A stretch of 64,000 nt of DNA from positions 1 to 64,000 of the forward strand of contig URCQ01000012.1 of the NCBI GenBank assembly GCA_900546435.1. Direction: 5' to 3'. Position 1 is the stretch's first letter. Every line of letters begins with the position of its first letter. The translations under genes were made by a program, and so were the position numbers. The notes below the pieces were generated by a model. It was not told the origin of the DNA. It made no database searches and saw only the letters and a program-made list of their open reading frames with translations. Below, piece by piece: positions 17,456-25,966 of this stretch. Origin of the DNA: an uncultured Pseudobutyrivibrio sp. Its GTDB lineage: Bacteria; Bacillota; Clostridia; Lachnospirales; Lachnospiraceae.

Positions 17456-18268
17456 ATGCAAACAAGAGTAATCAGAGAAAAGCAGGATCTGACCTATTTG
17501 AATTGGTCCCATATTCGAAGTTCCAGTGGAACAGCAGGCACTTTTTTGAAATCAGAGTCTTCCTTATATGATAAAAAAATATATTACAAATTATCTAATT
17601 TCGATTCTGTAAATGGTATTGTAGGACATGAGTGTGTCAATGAAATAATCGTCGATCGTTTACTGACGATACTTGGAGTGGAACATCTTCACTATGAACT
17701 CATCTATGCAGATATTGAAATTGAGGGAAGAATATATACGACATATGTGTGTGCGTCCGAGGATTTTAAGGAGCGTGGTGAGAGTAAGGTCGCCCTCGAT
17801 GATTATTATCGAACCAATGCCATAAAGGGAGAGTCACATTATGATTTTTGTGTGAGGCAAGGCTGGAAAGATTATATAGATCAGATGATTGCTGTTGATT
17901 ATCTTATATTAAATAGGGATCGGCATGGTGAAAATATTGAAGTGCTTCGAAATGCAAGAGCAAAAACAATTCGGATTGCCCCTTTGTTTGATCATGGCTT
18001 GTCTTTGTTATACTCCTGTACATCGGATGCTATGGTGAAAAATTTTGATGTGTCAGAGGATAAACGATGTCAGAACTTTATAGGTTCTTATTCCTGTTAC
18101 GAAAATTTAAATCTGATTGAGAACAAAAAGAAAATATTTGCAGGAAAGCTAAAAGAGAGTGATAAAGCGGTTCTTTTGGCAGATTTGCATGGAATATTAT
18201 CGGAGACGTACTTAGATGCTATTTGGAATATGATTTATAAGAGGTATCAGGTCTATGAAAGCTTATGA
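17456..18268 (+). CDS. HipA/HipT-like protein kinase
   Basis: A 270-residue compact HipA-type Ser/Thr kinase. Visible parts: a Ser/Gly-rich loop RSSSGTAGTF (about 21-30), which in HipT relatives carries autophosphorylated serines; Lys 45 in KIYYKLSNF; GHECVNE (about 57-63); the catalytic loop ILNRDRHGEN (Asp 155, Asn 160); and the metal-binding Asp 179 in APLFDHG. All active residues are kept, so it is probably an active kinase. It lacks the N-subdomain 1 of full-length HipA (about 440 residues), like HipT. It overlaps the next gene by 14 bp, so the pair is translationally coupled. Role as a toxin is inferred, not shown. Confidence 0.85.
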   Translation: MQTRVIREKQDLTYLNWSHIRSSSGTAGTFLKSESSLYDKKIYYKLSNFDSVNGIVGHECVNEIIVDRLLTILGVEHLHYELIYADIEIEGRIYTTYVCASEDFKERGESKVALDDYYRTNAIKGESHYDFCVRQGWKDYIDQMIAVDYLILNRDRHGENIEVLRNARAKTIRIAPLFDHGLSLLYSCTSDAMVKNFDVSEDKRCQNFIGSYSCYENLNLIENKKKIFAGKLKESDKAVLLADLHGILSETYLDAIWNMIYKRYQVYESL

Positions 18269-19052
18269 AATATGGGATGATGAAAATCAGTTATCTATAG
18301 GAGTCTTACAATATTTTGATAAAGAGCAGAGATATATTATTGAACTTCAGGAGAATTTGGACGAGTGGACCGCTCCTCTTTTGTTTACCAATTATGTAAA
18401 GCGTGGAATCTATACCATACCAAGGCAGGAAAGCTATCTATGGGTAAAAGAAAGAGTGATTCCGAGTGGAAGACAAAATATAGATGACATCCTGCGCAAT
18501 CATAAAATGGCAGCATATGATGAGATGAGGATGCTTGAACTGGCAAGGGGAAAATGTTCGCAGGATAGTATGTCGATAAAAAAGATAGATACATTGCCAT
18601 CCTTTGTGGTAGAAAGGCAAAAAAAGAATCTTGTGGACTGCTGTATGTGCGATCATCATGTGGTTCTATGCTTTTTTGCAGATCATGTGATAAAGAAGCT
18701 CGCGTTAGAACAATTGATAGATGTAAGTGGTATCGATAAAGTCATGAAAAATCAAGCTCTTTTTGAATCCGGTATGGTGGGGACAGGAGGATATTGCCTG
18801 ACATTCAATGATTCGATCGATATTCCTGCAAAATTCTTATATGATGTAAAAAACGAAATGCCTATAGAAAGTAAGGATTTTGAAACTTATGTACAAAAGA
18901 ATATCTGGGATACGACGCAGGTGTGTGATGCACTTTCCTGTACGCGCCAAAATCTTTCTTATATGCTTAAGAAAGAGAGCCTATCGCCTTTAAAAACAGA
19001 TGTAAAGGGGAATTTATACATGAAAGGTGATGTGCTAAAAAATAAATGGTAG
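18255..19052 (+). CDS. HipS-like / DUF2442-like / helix-turn-helix regulator, partner of the kinase
   Basis: A 265-residue protein that seems to have three parts. Residues 1-115 (ending ERVIPSGRQNIDDIL...YDEMRMLELARGKCSQDS) echo the layout of HipA N-subdomain 1, the piece that is the separate protein HipS in HipBST systems. Residues about 132-200 (VVLCFFADHVIKKLAL...TGGYCLTFNDSIDIPAKFLYD) resemble DUF2442. Residues about 215-260 (TQVCDALSCTRQNLSYMLKK...LYMKG) look like a DNA-binding helix-turn-helix. A protein of this kind could both hold the kinase and bind the duplicated operator. The domain calls are inferences from pattern, not a search. Confidence 0.6.
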   Translation: MKAYEIWDDENQLSIGVLQYFDKEQRYIIELQENLDEWTAPLLFTNYVKRGIYTIPRQESYLWVKERVIPSGRQNIDDILRNHKMAAYDEMRMLELARGKCSQDSMSIKKIDTLPSFVVERQKKNLVDCCMCDHHVVLCFFADHVIKKLALEQLIDVSGIDKVMKNQALFESGMVGTGGYCLTFNDSIDIPAKFLYDVKNEMPIESKDFETYVQKNIWDTTQVCDALSCTRQNLSYMLKKESLSPLKTDVKGNLYMKGDVLKNKW

Positions 19053-19074
19053 AAAAAAGTCAAAAATTACAAAC

Positions 19075-19096
19075 ACGCTAACATAACTACAAGAAA
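19075..19096 (+). promoter_or_regulatory. Candidate AraC operator upstream of the sugar transporter
   Basis: The third copy of the shared motif, CTAACATAACTACAAGAAA. A second TTACAA lies about 20 bases upstream (19067), giving two similar half-sites two helical turns apart, the usual AraC arrangement. A possible -10 TTAAAAT lies about 17 bases downstream. Confidence 0.6.
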
Positions 19097-19114
19097 AATA
19101 GCACATGGATGATT

Positions 19115-19154
19115 AAAATACCTATAGAATCAAAAAATTCTATAGGTATTTTTT
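19115..19154 (+). terminator. Strong hairpin with T-run before the transporter gene
   Basis: A perfect 16-bp stem, AAAATACCTATAGAAT / ATTCTATAGGTATTTT, has a 6-base loop and continues into TTTT. It ends transcripts from the HipT/HipS-like genes. Because the candidate AraC operator lies upstream of it, it may also act as an attenuator or insulator for the transporter operon. Confidence 0.85.
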
Positions 19155-19195
19155 ATACAGCAAGGGTTATTAAAAAAAGAAGAGGAGCGGAACGA

Positions 19196-20668
19196 ATGAA
19201 AACGATTAGAGCAAAGTTCTTGGATGCAAAAGCATTCGACAGCCGGGTGAAATCACCGGATATGGAAAAGAAAGAAAAATGGATGGGGTATCTGATTGGA
19301 CCAGCAGGAGCACTGCTTTTGAATGCAGTTATGGCATCTTATCTGAATGTATACTACACGGATGTATTGAAACTGACGACTGTGTGGGGCGGAATGTTTC
19401 TTATGGTATTCCCGATTTTATCAAAGATTATTGATGCCATCACAAACGTTTTGATGGGATATATCATTGACCATACAAAAACGAAACAAGGAAAAGCAAG
19501 ACCATATCTGCTTCTTGCAGCGGTATTGCTTCCAATTACCGGAATTCTGTTATTTACGGTTCCTGAGTCCAATGAAACATTAGAAGTAATCTGGGTAATG
19601 CTTTCTTACAACCTTTTTTATTCATTTGCATTTACCATTTACAATATGAGTCACAATCTGATGGTTCCATTGTCTACAAGAAATTCAGAACAGCGTGGTG
19701 TACTGGCAGTATTTAATAATGTTGCAACCATCATGATTACGGGAATTATTGTAGCGCTGATTTTCCCGATGCTGATTTTACCGAAATTGGGTGTAGATAA
19801 GAGCAGCTGGATTAGTATGGCGGTTATTTTGTCTATCATTGCTTTACCATTGACACTTTTAGAATACTATCATACAAAAGAGCGTGTTACAGAAGAAAGT
19901 GCTGCTGACGAAGAGGAGAGTAATGTTACCTTCAAAGAGCAGATGAAAGCTGTGTTTACGGATCGCTATATGTTCTGTTTACTTTTATACTTTTTGGTTT
20001 ATACCGTTGGTTCTACGATGAAGAACATTTCACTTGTATATTACTGCAATTATGTTCTGGGATCTTACAATGATGGAATTACCCAGACTATGGTATCAGT
20101 AATCGGTGGTATCCCAATGGGAATCGGTATTTTTGCTGTATGGCCATTGGCAAAAAAGTTTGGTAAGAGAAATCTGACAGCCGCAGGTTTTGTTTTGTAT
20201 GGTATTGGTAGTGCAATCTGCTGTCTGGCACCAACAAATATGGTGATTGTACTTGTGGGACAGTTTGTCAAGAATATTGGAGGACTCCCTTGTGCTTATG
20301 TATTTATGGCATTGATGGCAGATACATACGATCACTTGGAATGGAAGAACGGATTCCGCGTGGATGGTGCAGCGATGTCGATCTACTCCATTATTACTGT
20401 AACAATGACCGGTGTATGCACAGGAATATTCAACCTGCTTTTGTCAAAATCAGGCTATGTAGCACCAAGCCTTGTGGATGGTGTGACGGTAGCAGCTGCA
20501 CAGGCCGATTCCGTAAAGAGTATGTTAATCTTCTGCTTTGTAGGGTTGGAAATCATTACATCCGTTATCATGGTTGTTCTTCTTTCATTCGTTAATGTAG
20601 AAAAGGGATTGCAGGAGAAACAGGATGAAATTGCAGCTCGTAGAGAGGCAAAAAACGCGAACAAGTAA
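19196..20668 (+). CDS. GPH-family glycoside/sugar:cation symporter
   Basis: A 490-residue MFS-type transporter of the glycoside-pentoside-hexuronide family (MelB, XynP relatives). Features: the N-terminal MGYLIGPAGALLLNAVMASYLNVYYTDV helix, the conserved DAITNVLMGYIIDHTKTKQGKARPYLL loop after TM2, and about 12 hydrophobic segments. The C-terminus is charged and cytosolic. The start is ATG 19196 behind AGAGGAG; an earlier ATG (19109) would read through the hairpin and is rejected. It imports a glycoside or oligosaccharide for the hydrolases that follow. Substrate not determinable. First gene of the transporter-GH3-GH78 operon. Confidence 0.93.
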   Translation: MKTIRAKFLDAKAFDSRVKSPDMEKKEKWMGYLIGPAGALLLNAVMASYLNVYYTDVLKLTTVWGGMFLMVFPILSKIIDAITNVLMGYIIDHTKTKQGKARPYLLLAAVLLPITGILLFTVPESNETLEVIWVMLSYNLFYSFAFTIYNMSHNLMVPLSTRNSEQRGVLAVFNNVATIMITGIIVALIFPMLILPKLGVDKSSWISMAVILSIIALPLTLLEYYHTKERVTEESAADEEESNVTFKEQMKAVFTDRYMFCLLLYFLVYTVGSTMKNISLVYYCNYVLGSYNDGITQTMVSVIGGIPMGIGIFAVWPLAKKFGKRNLTAAGFVLYGIGSAICCLAPTNMVIVLVGQFVKNIGGLPCAYVFMALMADTYDHLEWKNGFRVDGAAMSIYSIITVTMTGVCTGIFNLLLSKSGYVAPSLVDGVTVAAAQADSVKSMLIFCFVGLEIITSVIMVVLLSFVNVEKGLQEKQDEIAARREAKNANK

Positions 20669-20682
20669 AAAAGGGAGAAAAT

Positions 20683-23097
20683 ATGAAACATCAGGATATC
20701 ATCGAAAAAATGACACTGGAAGACAAAATTGCGCTCTGCAGTGGGAAGGATTTCTGGCATACCAAGGATATGCCACAGTACGAGCTTCCTTCTATTATGA
20801 TGAGTGATGGACCACATGGGTTGCGCAAACAGGAAAAAACAGCAGATATGCTGGGAATCAATGGATCTGTTCCGTCGACTTGTTTCCCGACAGCAGTGAC
20901 AACGGGAAATTCGTGGAACGTCGAATTGATGAACAAAATTGGAGAGACGATAGCAGAGGAAGCAATTGCAAATCAGGTGTCCATCGTTTTAGGACCGGGA
21001 GCAAATATCAAGCGAAATCCGCTATGTGGACGTAATTTTGAATATATCAGTGAAGACCCTTACTTAGCAGGTAAGATGGCTGCAGGTTTTATCCGAGGTG
21101 CAGAAGAAAAGGGCGTTGCAACATCACTGAAACATTTTGCCGGGAATTCACAGGAAACAAAGCGTTTTACATCGGACAGTGTCATTGATGAGAGAACGCT
21201 GCGTGAAATATATCTGACGGCTTTTGAAATTGCTGTCAAAGAGGGAAGACCGGAGACGGTTATGTGCGCATATAACAAGATTAATGGTATTCACTGCAGT
21301 GATAACAAAAGGCTGTTGACAGACATTCTGCGGAAGGAGTGGGGACATCAGGGCATCGTTGTGACAGACTGGGGCGCAATGAATGATCGCATCGAAGGAT
21401 TTAAGGCAGGTTGTGATCTGTCTATGCCTGGTGGAAGCGACTATATGGAAGATGATGTTGCCAAAGCAGTCCGTTCCGGTGCCTTGGCAGAAGAAATTAT
21501 CGATGAAAATGTAGATCGTATGATTGAACTTATTTTACAAAGTGCTGCACGTTTGCAAAAGAATGCGACATTTGACCTGGAAGCACATCATGAGATGGCA
21601 AGAGAAGCGGCAAGGGAAGGCATTGTACTTTTAAAAAATAAGAATCATATTTTGCCTTTACAGGAAGGAACAAAGATTGCACTGATTGGTAAGATGGCAG
21701 AAAAAATCCGTTATCAGGGAGCGGGAAGCAGTCATATTAATCCGACAAAATTGGTACAGCCAAAGGATGTGATTTCACATGTGGCATTTGCTGTGGGATG
21801 TGATGAGCGCGGAAATACAGATGAAAATCTGTTAAAGGAAGCAGAACAGGTAGCACGCACGGCAGATGTTGCGGTTGTTTTTGCAGGACTGACAGAAGTA
21901 TATGAATCAGAAGGATTTGACCGTAAAGATATGAAGATGCCAAAGGGGCATGTGCGCATGATTGAGGCGGTAGCGTCAGCAAATCCAAATACCATTGTAG
22001 TATTGATGTGCGGCAGTGCAGTGGAATGTCCTTGGATGGATGAGGTTTCGGGTGTTCTTTATGCAGGACTTTCCGGACAGGCAGGAGCAGAAGCTATTGC
22101 GGATATTTTGTATGGCAAAGTAAATCCAAGTGGAAAATTAGCTGAATCCTGGCCAATACGTTACGAGGATTGCATTTCTGCAAAAGAGTACGCAAAACAG
22201 AAGGATGCTCTTTATAAGGAAAGTATCTATGTGGGGTATCGCTATTATGACAGTGCCAAGGTGAAAGTACGTTTCCCATTTGGTTATGGACTCTCCTATA
22301 CCACATTTGCGTATGACCATTTACAGGTGCAGCCACTTGCAGACGGAGCATATCAGGTTACCTGTGATGTGACAAATACCGGAAAAATGGCGGGAAAAGA
22401 AATCGTACAGCTGTATGTATCAGCACTGGAAAGCCCGATTTTCCGTCCTGCTAAGGAATTAAAAGCCTTTACGAAGGTGGCATTGGAGCCGGGACAGACA
22501 AAAGAAGTGAGTATGACTTTGGATGCGCGCAGTTTTTCTATCTATCTGGGGCAGACATATCTGGATGCTATGACAACAGAAGATACAGTGTCTGAGGGCT
22601 GGGTTGTACCAAACGGCAGATACAATATTATGATTGCTTCTAACAGTCAGAAAATCGAACTTATGGAGACTATTTCTGTAGAAGGGGCGGCACTTACTAC
22701 ACCTTCATGGCAGAACGATTCCTGGTACGAAACACTTACAGGACAGCCGGATACGAAGGAATTTGAAAAGATTCTGGGTTACACTTATGTGGAACAAAGA
22801 CATCATAAGGGAGAATTCACGCTGGAAGATACCGTGGAAGAGATGAAAGATGAAGCTTTGATTATGAAAATCATGTATAAGTCAACGGAAGCTGTTATCA
22901 AAAAAGGTATGGGCGGAAAAATCACAGAAGACAATGAAGCAGATTTTCACATGATGATGGCATCTTCAGCAGGTAGTCCAATTCGTTCCATGATGATCAG
23001 TGGTGGTATCAAAGGTGGCGTGTTGCCGGGAATGGTGGAAATGGCCAATGGGCATTTCTTCCGTGGTATAGGTATGATGCTTGGAATTGTGAAGTAA
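20683..23097 (+). CDS. Glycoside hydrolase family 3 beta-glycosidase
   Basis: An 804-residue GH3 enzyme, probably a beta-glucosidase, with no signal peptide. The N-terminal barrel contains GPGANIKRNPLCGRNFEYISEDPYL, KHFAGNSQE and the nucleophile motif VVTDWGAM (Asp). The second domain has LLKNKNHILPL and the GAGSSHINP loop. A fibronectin III-like domain follows (VTCDVTNTGKMAGKEIVQLYV), and a further C-terminal about 130 residues includes an alpha-helical tail. The gene starts 14 bases after the transporter with an AAAGGGAG site, so it is co-transcribed. Confidence 0.95.
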   Translation: MKHQDIIEKMTLEDKIALCSGKDFWHTKDMPQYELPSIMMSDGPHGLRKQEKTADMLGINGSVPSTCFPTAVTTGNSWNVELMNKIGETIAEEAIANQVSIVLGPGANIKRNPLCGRNFEYISEDPYLAGKMAAGFIRGAEEKGVATSLKHFAGNSQETKRFTSDSVIDERTLREIYLTAFEIAVKEGRPETVMCAYNKINGIHCSDNKRLLTDILRKEWGHQGIVVTDWGAMNDRIEGFKAGCDLSMPGGSDYMEDDVAKAVRSGALAEEIIDENVDRMIELILQSAARLQKNATFDLEAHHEMAREAAREGIVLLKNKNHILPLQEGTKIALIGKMAEKIRYQGAGSSHINPTKLVQPKDVISHVAFAVGCDERGNTDENLLKEAEQVARTADVAVVFAGLTEVYESEGFDRKDMKMPKGHVRMIEAVASANPNTIVVLMCGSAVECPWMDEVSGVLYAGLSGQAGAEAIADILYGKVNPSGKLAESWPIRYEDCISAKEYAKQKDALYKESIYVGYRYYDSAKVKVRFPFGYGLSYTTFAYDHLQVQPLADGAYQVTCDVTNTGKMAGKEIVQLYVSALESPIFRPAKELKAFTKVALEPGQTKEVSMTLDARSFSIYLGQTYLDAMTTEDTVSEGWVVPNGRYNIMIASNSQKIELMETISVEGAALTTPSWQNDSWYETLTGQPDTKEFEKILGYTYVEQRHHKGEFTLEDTVEEMKDEALIMKIMYKSTEAVIKKGMGGKITEDNEADFHMMMASSAGSPIRSMMISGGIKGGVLPGMVEMANGHFFRGIGMMLGIVK

Positions 23098-23165
23098 TAG
23101 GCAGGTGGACACCACGCATGGACAAAGATTTGTATAACATTCTTGAATGAAAGTAGGTACGGTAT

Positions 23166-25754
23166 ATGATGAAAGCGACAAATTTAAAAGTAGAATATCT
23201 GACAAACCCGATTGGCATTGATGTGGTGCGGCCTCGCTTTAGCTGGACGTTTGAGAAGGGGACAAAGCAAAAAGCATATCAGATCGTTGCAAAAGATGAT
23301 CTTGGCAATCTGTTGTGGGATTCCGGCAAGGTTGCATCCGAGCAGATGCATCTGGTTGCCTGGGGCGCAGACGATTTAAAAAGCCGTATCCATGTGACAT
23401 GGTGTGTTACTGTGTGGGACGAAAAAGATGAAGCAGAGACAAGTGAAAATGCATGGTTTGAGATTGGGCTTTTGCAGAAGAAGGATTGGACTGCCAAATG
23501 GATTACAGGTGACTATGTGCCAAAGAAAAAAGTGCGTTATCCGGTGGATTGCTTCAAAAAGACATTTGCCATTGCCTCTGATAAAAAGGTGAAAAAAGCG
23601 AGAGCCTACATGAGCGCCTGTGGTGTTTATGAAGGGAGAATCAATGGGGAAAAGATCGGAGAATTTATCCTCGCACCAGGAATTACAGACTATAGAAAGC
23701 GCGTACAGTATCAGACTGTGGATGTGACAGCTTTACTTGCAGCAGGTGATAACGAACTTTCTTTTATGCTCGGAGACGGATGGTATCGTGGTTCTATTGG
23801 AGCCTGGGGAATGAAGAACTATTATGGTTCTGAGACGAAGTTGTTAGCACAATTGGAGATTACCTATGAAGATGGCAGTGTGGATGTCATAGCAACAGAT
23901 GAACGCTTCGATTGGACAAACGATGGACCAATCCGTTTTGCAGACAATAAAGACGGTGAAATCTATGACGCCAGAATGCAGGACTTTTTGCATGCGCAAT
24001 GGAAAAAGGCGAAAGTAACGGAACATCCGGTTGTTCCAACAGCATCAGACAACTTTATACTGAAGGAGCATGAAGTATTTTCCAATCCAAAATTGATTAC
24101 AACACCGGCTGGAAAAACCGTGCTTGATTTTGGACAGAATTTAGCAGGCATTGTTGCTTTTTCGGTAAATGCAAAAGCAGGACAGCGTTTGTATCTTCGC
24201 ATGGGAGAACTCATAAAGAATGGTGAGTTCACACAGAAAAACATTCAGTGTGTAAAAAAAGATAAGATAACACCTTTGCAGGAAATTACCTATTTTTGTA
24301 AGGCTGGAAGAAATGATTACAAGACTACATTTGCAATCTTTGGTTTTCAGTATATTGAGGTGGAAGCGGATATGGAAATCCATCCGGAAGACTTTAAAGC
24401 AATTGCAGTGTACTCTGGCTTTGAGACAACATTTACATTTGATTCTTCCAATGCATTACTAAATCAATTTGTGAAAAACACACTCTGGTCTTTGAAAAAC
24501 AATTCTGCAGATCTTCCTACGGACTGTCCGACAAGAGAACGTCATGGCTGGACAGGTGATGCACAGCTCTTTGTAAATACAGCATCTTACATGGTGAATT
24601 ATGTACCGTTTGCCTTGAAGTACGAGAGAGATCTATGTGATTGGCAGACAAAGAATGGAAATTTTCCGCAGATTGCACCGGAAGGTGGTACAGATTTTTA
24701 TATGCGTCCGATGAATGGTTCCGTGGGCTGGTCAGATGCCGGCATTCTGATTCCATATCGTTTGTGGAAAAAATACGGTGACCAGCAAATCATTGAAACC
24801 TATTATGAACCGATGCGTCGTTATGCAAAATACATGATCAGCAGAACCGGTAAGACAGAGCCATTTATATCGGTAAAGACAGGAGTATCCAAGGCGGATA
24901 AAAAGTATTTATATAACTTTGGTCAGCATTATGGAGAGTGGGCAGAGCCGGCGGATGTGCATGAAATGAGATGGAAAGATTTTGCAACATCACGTCCGGA
25001 AGAGGCGACAGCCTATCTTTCTTATGTGATGAATATTATGGTTGAAATTGCAGAAACGTTAGGTCATACGGAAGATATTCCACTTTTCGAAGAATACCGC
25101 GATGGTGCGAAAAATACGTATCGTAAGCTGATGCAGCAGCCTGAGTTTTCACTTGATACGGACAGACAGGCAAGGCTGGTTCGACCATTGTATTTTGATT
25201 TGTTGGATGAGAAGGACACTGCATTTGCGAAAAAACGTCTGATTCAGGCGTTAGACAATTATCATTGGCGTGTAGGTACAGGATTCCTCTCTACTCCATT
25301 TATCTTATATGTGCTTGCAGAGATTGATCCGGAATATGCATACAGACTGCTCGAAAATGAAGAAAAACCGGGATGGCTTTGCATGCCAAAAGCAGGTGCA
25401 ACGACCATTTGGGAAGATTGGGAAGGACCAAATTCAGATAATGGCAAAGGCGGTGGTATTGCATCTTTGAACCATTATTCTAAGGGTGCTGTCTGTGAAT
25501 GGGTGTTTGAAGAAATGTGCGGTATCAAGATGGCGGGACAAAATCATTTTGTAATAGCACCACTGCCGGGCGGACATTTCAGCCACGCAGGCATGATATA
25601 CGATAGCGTATACGGAAAAGTCGGATGTTCCTGGAAAAAGAATGAAGATGGAACATACGCATATCATATTACAATTCCAGCGAATACATCAGCTACGGTT
25701 CGCCTTCCAGGATGCGAGGAGCAGGTGCTTTCTGCCGGAGAATATGATTTGTAA
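23166..25754 (+). CDS. GH78-like alpha-L-rhamnosidase
   Basis: An 862-residue rhamnosidase. N-terminal beta-domains (RPRFSWTF, KARAYMSACGVYEGRINGEKIG, ITDYRKRVQYQTVDVT) precede the (alpha/alpha)6 barrel with the signature DCPTRERHGWTGDAQLF, and later WEDWEGP and SLNHYSKGAVCEW. A C-terminal beta-sandwich ends the protein. No secretion signal, so it is cytoplasmic. It releases terminal L-rhamnose from plant glycosides or polysaccharides. With the GH3 enzyme upstream, sequential removal of rhamnose and glucose from rhamnoglucosides is plausible. A second ATG three bases on is an equal start. The gene ends at hairpin copy B. Confidence 0.93.
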   Translation: MMKATNLKVEYLTNPIGIDVVRPRFSWTFEKGTKQKAYQIVAKDDLGNLLWDSGKVASEQMHLVAWGADDLKSRIHVTWCVTVWDEKDEAETSENAWFEIGLLQKKDWTAKWITGDYVPKKKVRYPVDCFKKTFAIASDKKVKKARAYMSACGVYEGRINGEKIGEFILAPGITDYRKRVQYQTVDVTALLAAGDNELSFMLGDGWYRGSIGAWGMKNYYGSETKLLAQLEITYEDGSVDVIATDERFDWTNDGPIRFADNKDGEIYDARMQDFLHAQWKKAKVTEHPVVPTASDNFILKEHEVFSNPKLITTPAGKTVLDFGQNLAGIVAFSVNAKAGQRLYLRMGELIKNGEFTQKNIQCVKKDKITPLQEITYFCKAGRNDYKTTFAIFGFQYIEVEADMEIHPEDFKAIAVYSGFETTFTFDSSNALLNQFVKNTLWSLKNNSADLPTDCPTRERHGWTGDAQLFVNTASYMVNYVPFALKYERDLCDWQTKNGNFPQIAPEGGTDFYMRPMNGSVGWSDAGILIPYRLWKKYGDQQIIETYYEPMRRYAKYMISRTGKTEPFISVKTGVSKADKKYLYNFGQHYGEWAEPADVHEMRWKDFATSRPEEATAYLSYVMNIMVEIAETLGHTEDIPLFEEYRDGAKNTYRKLMQQPEFSLDTDRQARLVRPLYFDLLDEKDTAFAKKRLIQALDNYHWRVGTGFLSTPFILYVLAEIDPEYAYRLLENEEKPGWLCMPKAGATTIWEDWEGPNSDNGKGGGIASLNHYSKGAVCEWVFEEMCGIKMAGQNHFVIAPLPGGHFSHAGMIYDSVYGKVGCSWKKNEDGTYAYHITIPANTSATVRLPGCEEQVLSAGEYDL

Positions 25755-25759
25755 TTTTT

Positions 25760-25792
25760 GGGGACACTCCATGTGGCAAAAGGAACGTCCCT
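25760..25792. repeat. Dispersed hairpin element, copy B
   Basis: GGGGACACTCC...GGAACGTCCCTGCGG, an imperfect hairpin. It matches the right end of the 577-bp palindrome (about 4067-4104) at about 35 of 38 bases by eye. Like copy A it begins right at the end of a gene whose last bases read AATATGATTTGTA followed by TTTTTGGGGAC. Confidence 0.8.
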
Positions 25793-25839
25793 GCGGCAAA
25801 TTAAAGATGATGTTAGAATAATATGACGAAATGATGAAC

Positions 25840-25877
25840 AAAAAAGCGAATTTCCTATGATGGAGATTCGCTTTTTT
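25840..25877 (+). terminator. Intrinsic terminator of the transporter-GH3-GH78 operon
   Basis: An AAAAAGCGAAT / ATTCGCTTTTTT hairpin with a T-run, about 85 bases after the rhamnosidase stop. Confidence 0.85.
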
Positions 25878-25966
25878 ACGATACACTATGATCTGAGGAG
25901 AGATTCCGAAAGGATATCGAAAAGGATATTTTAAGACAAAAGTTTTGGTAGAGAAGGAGATAGGAT

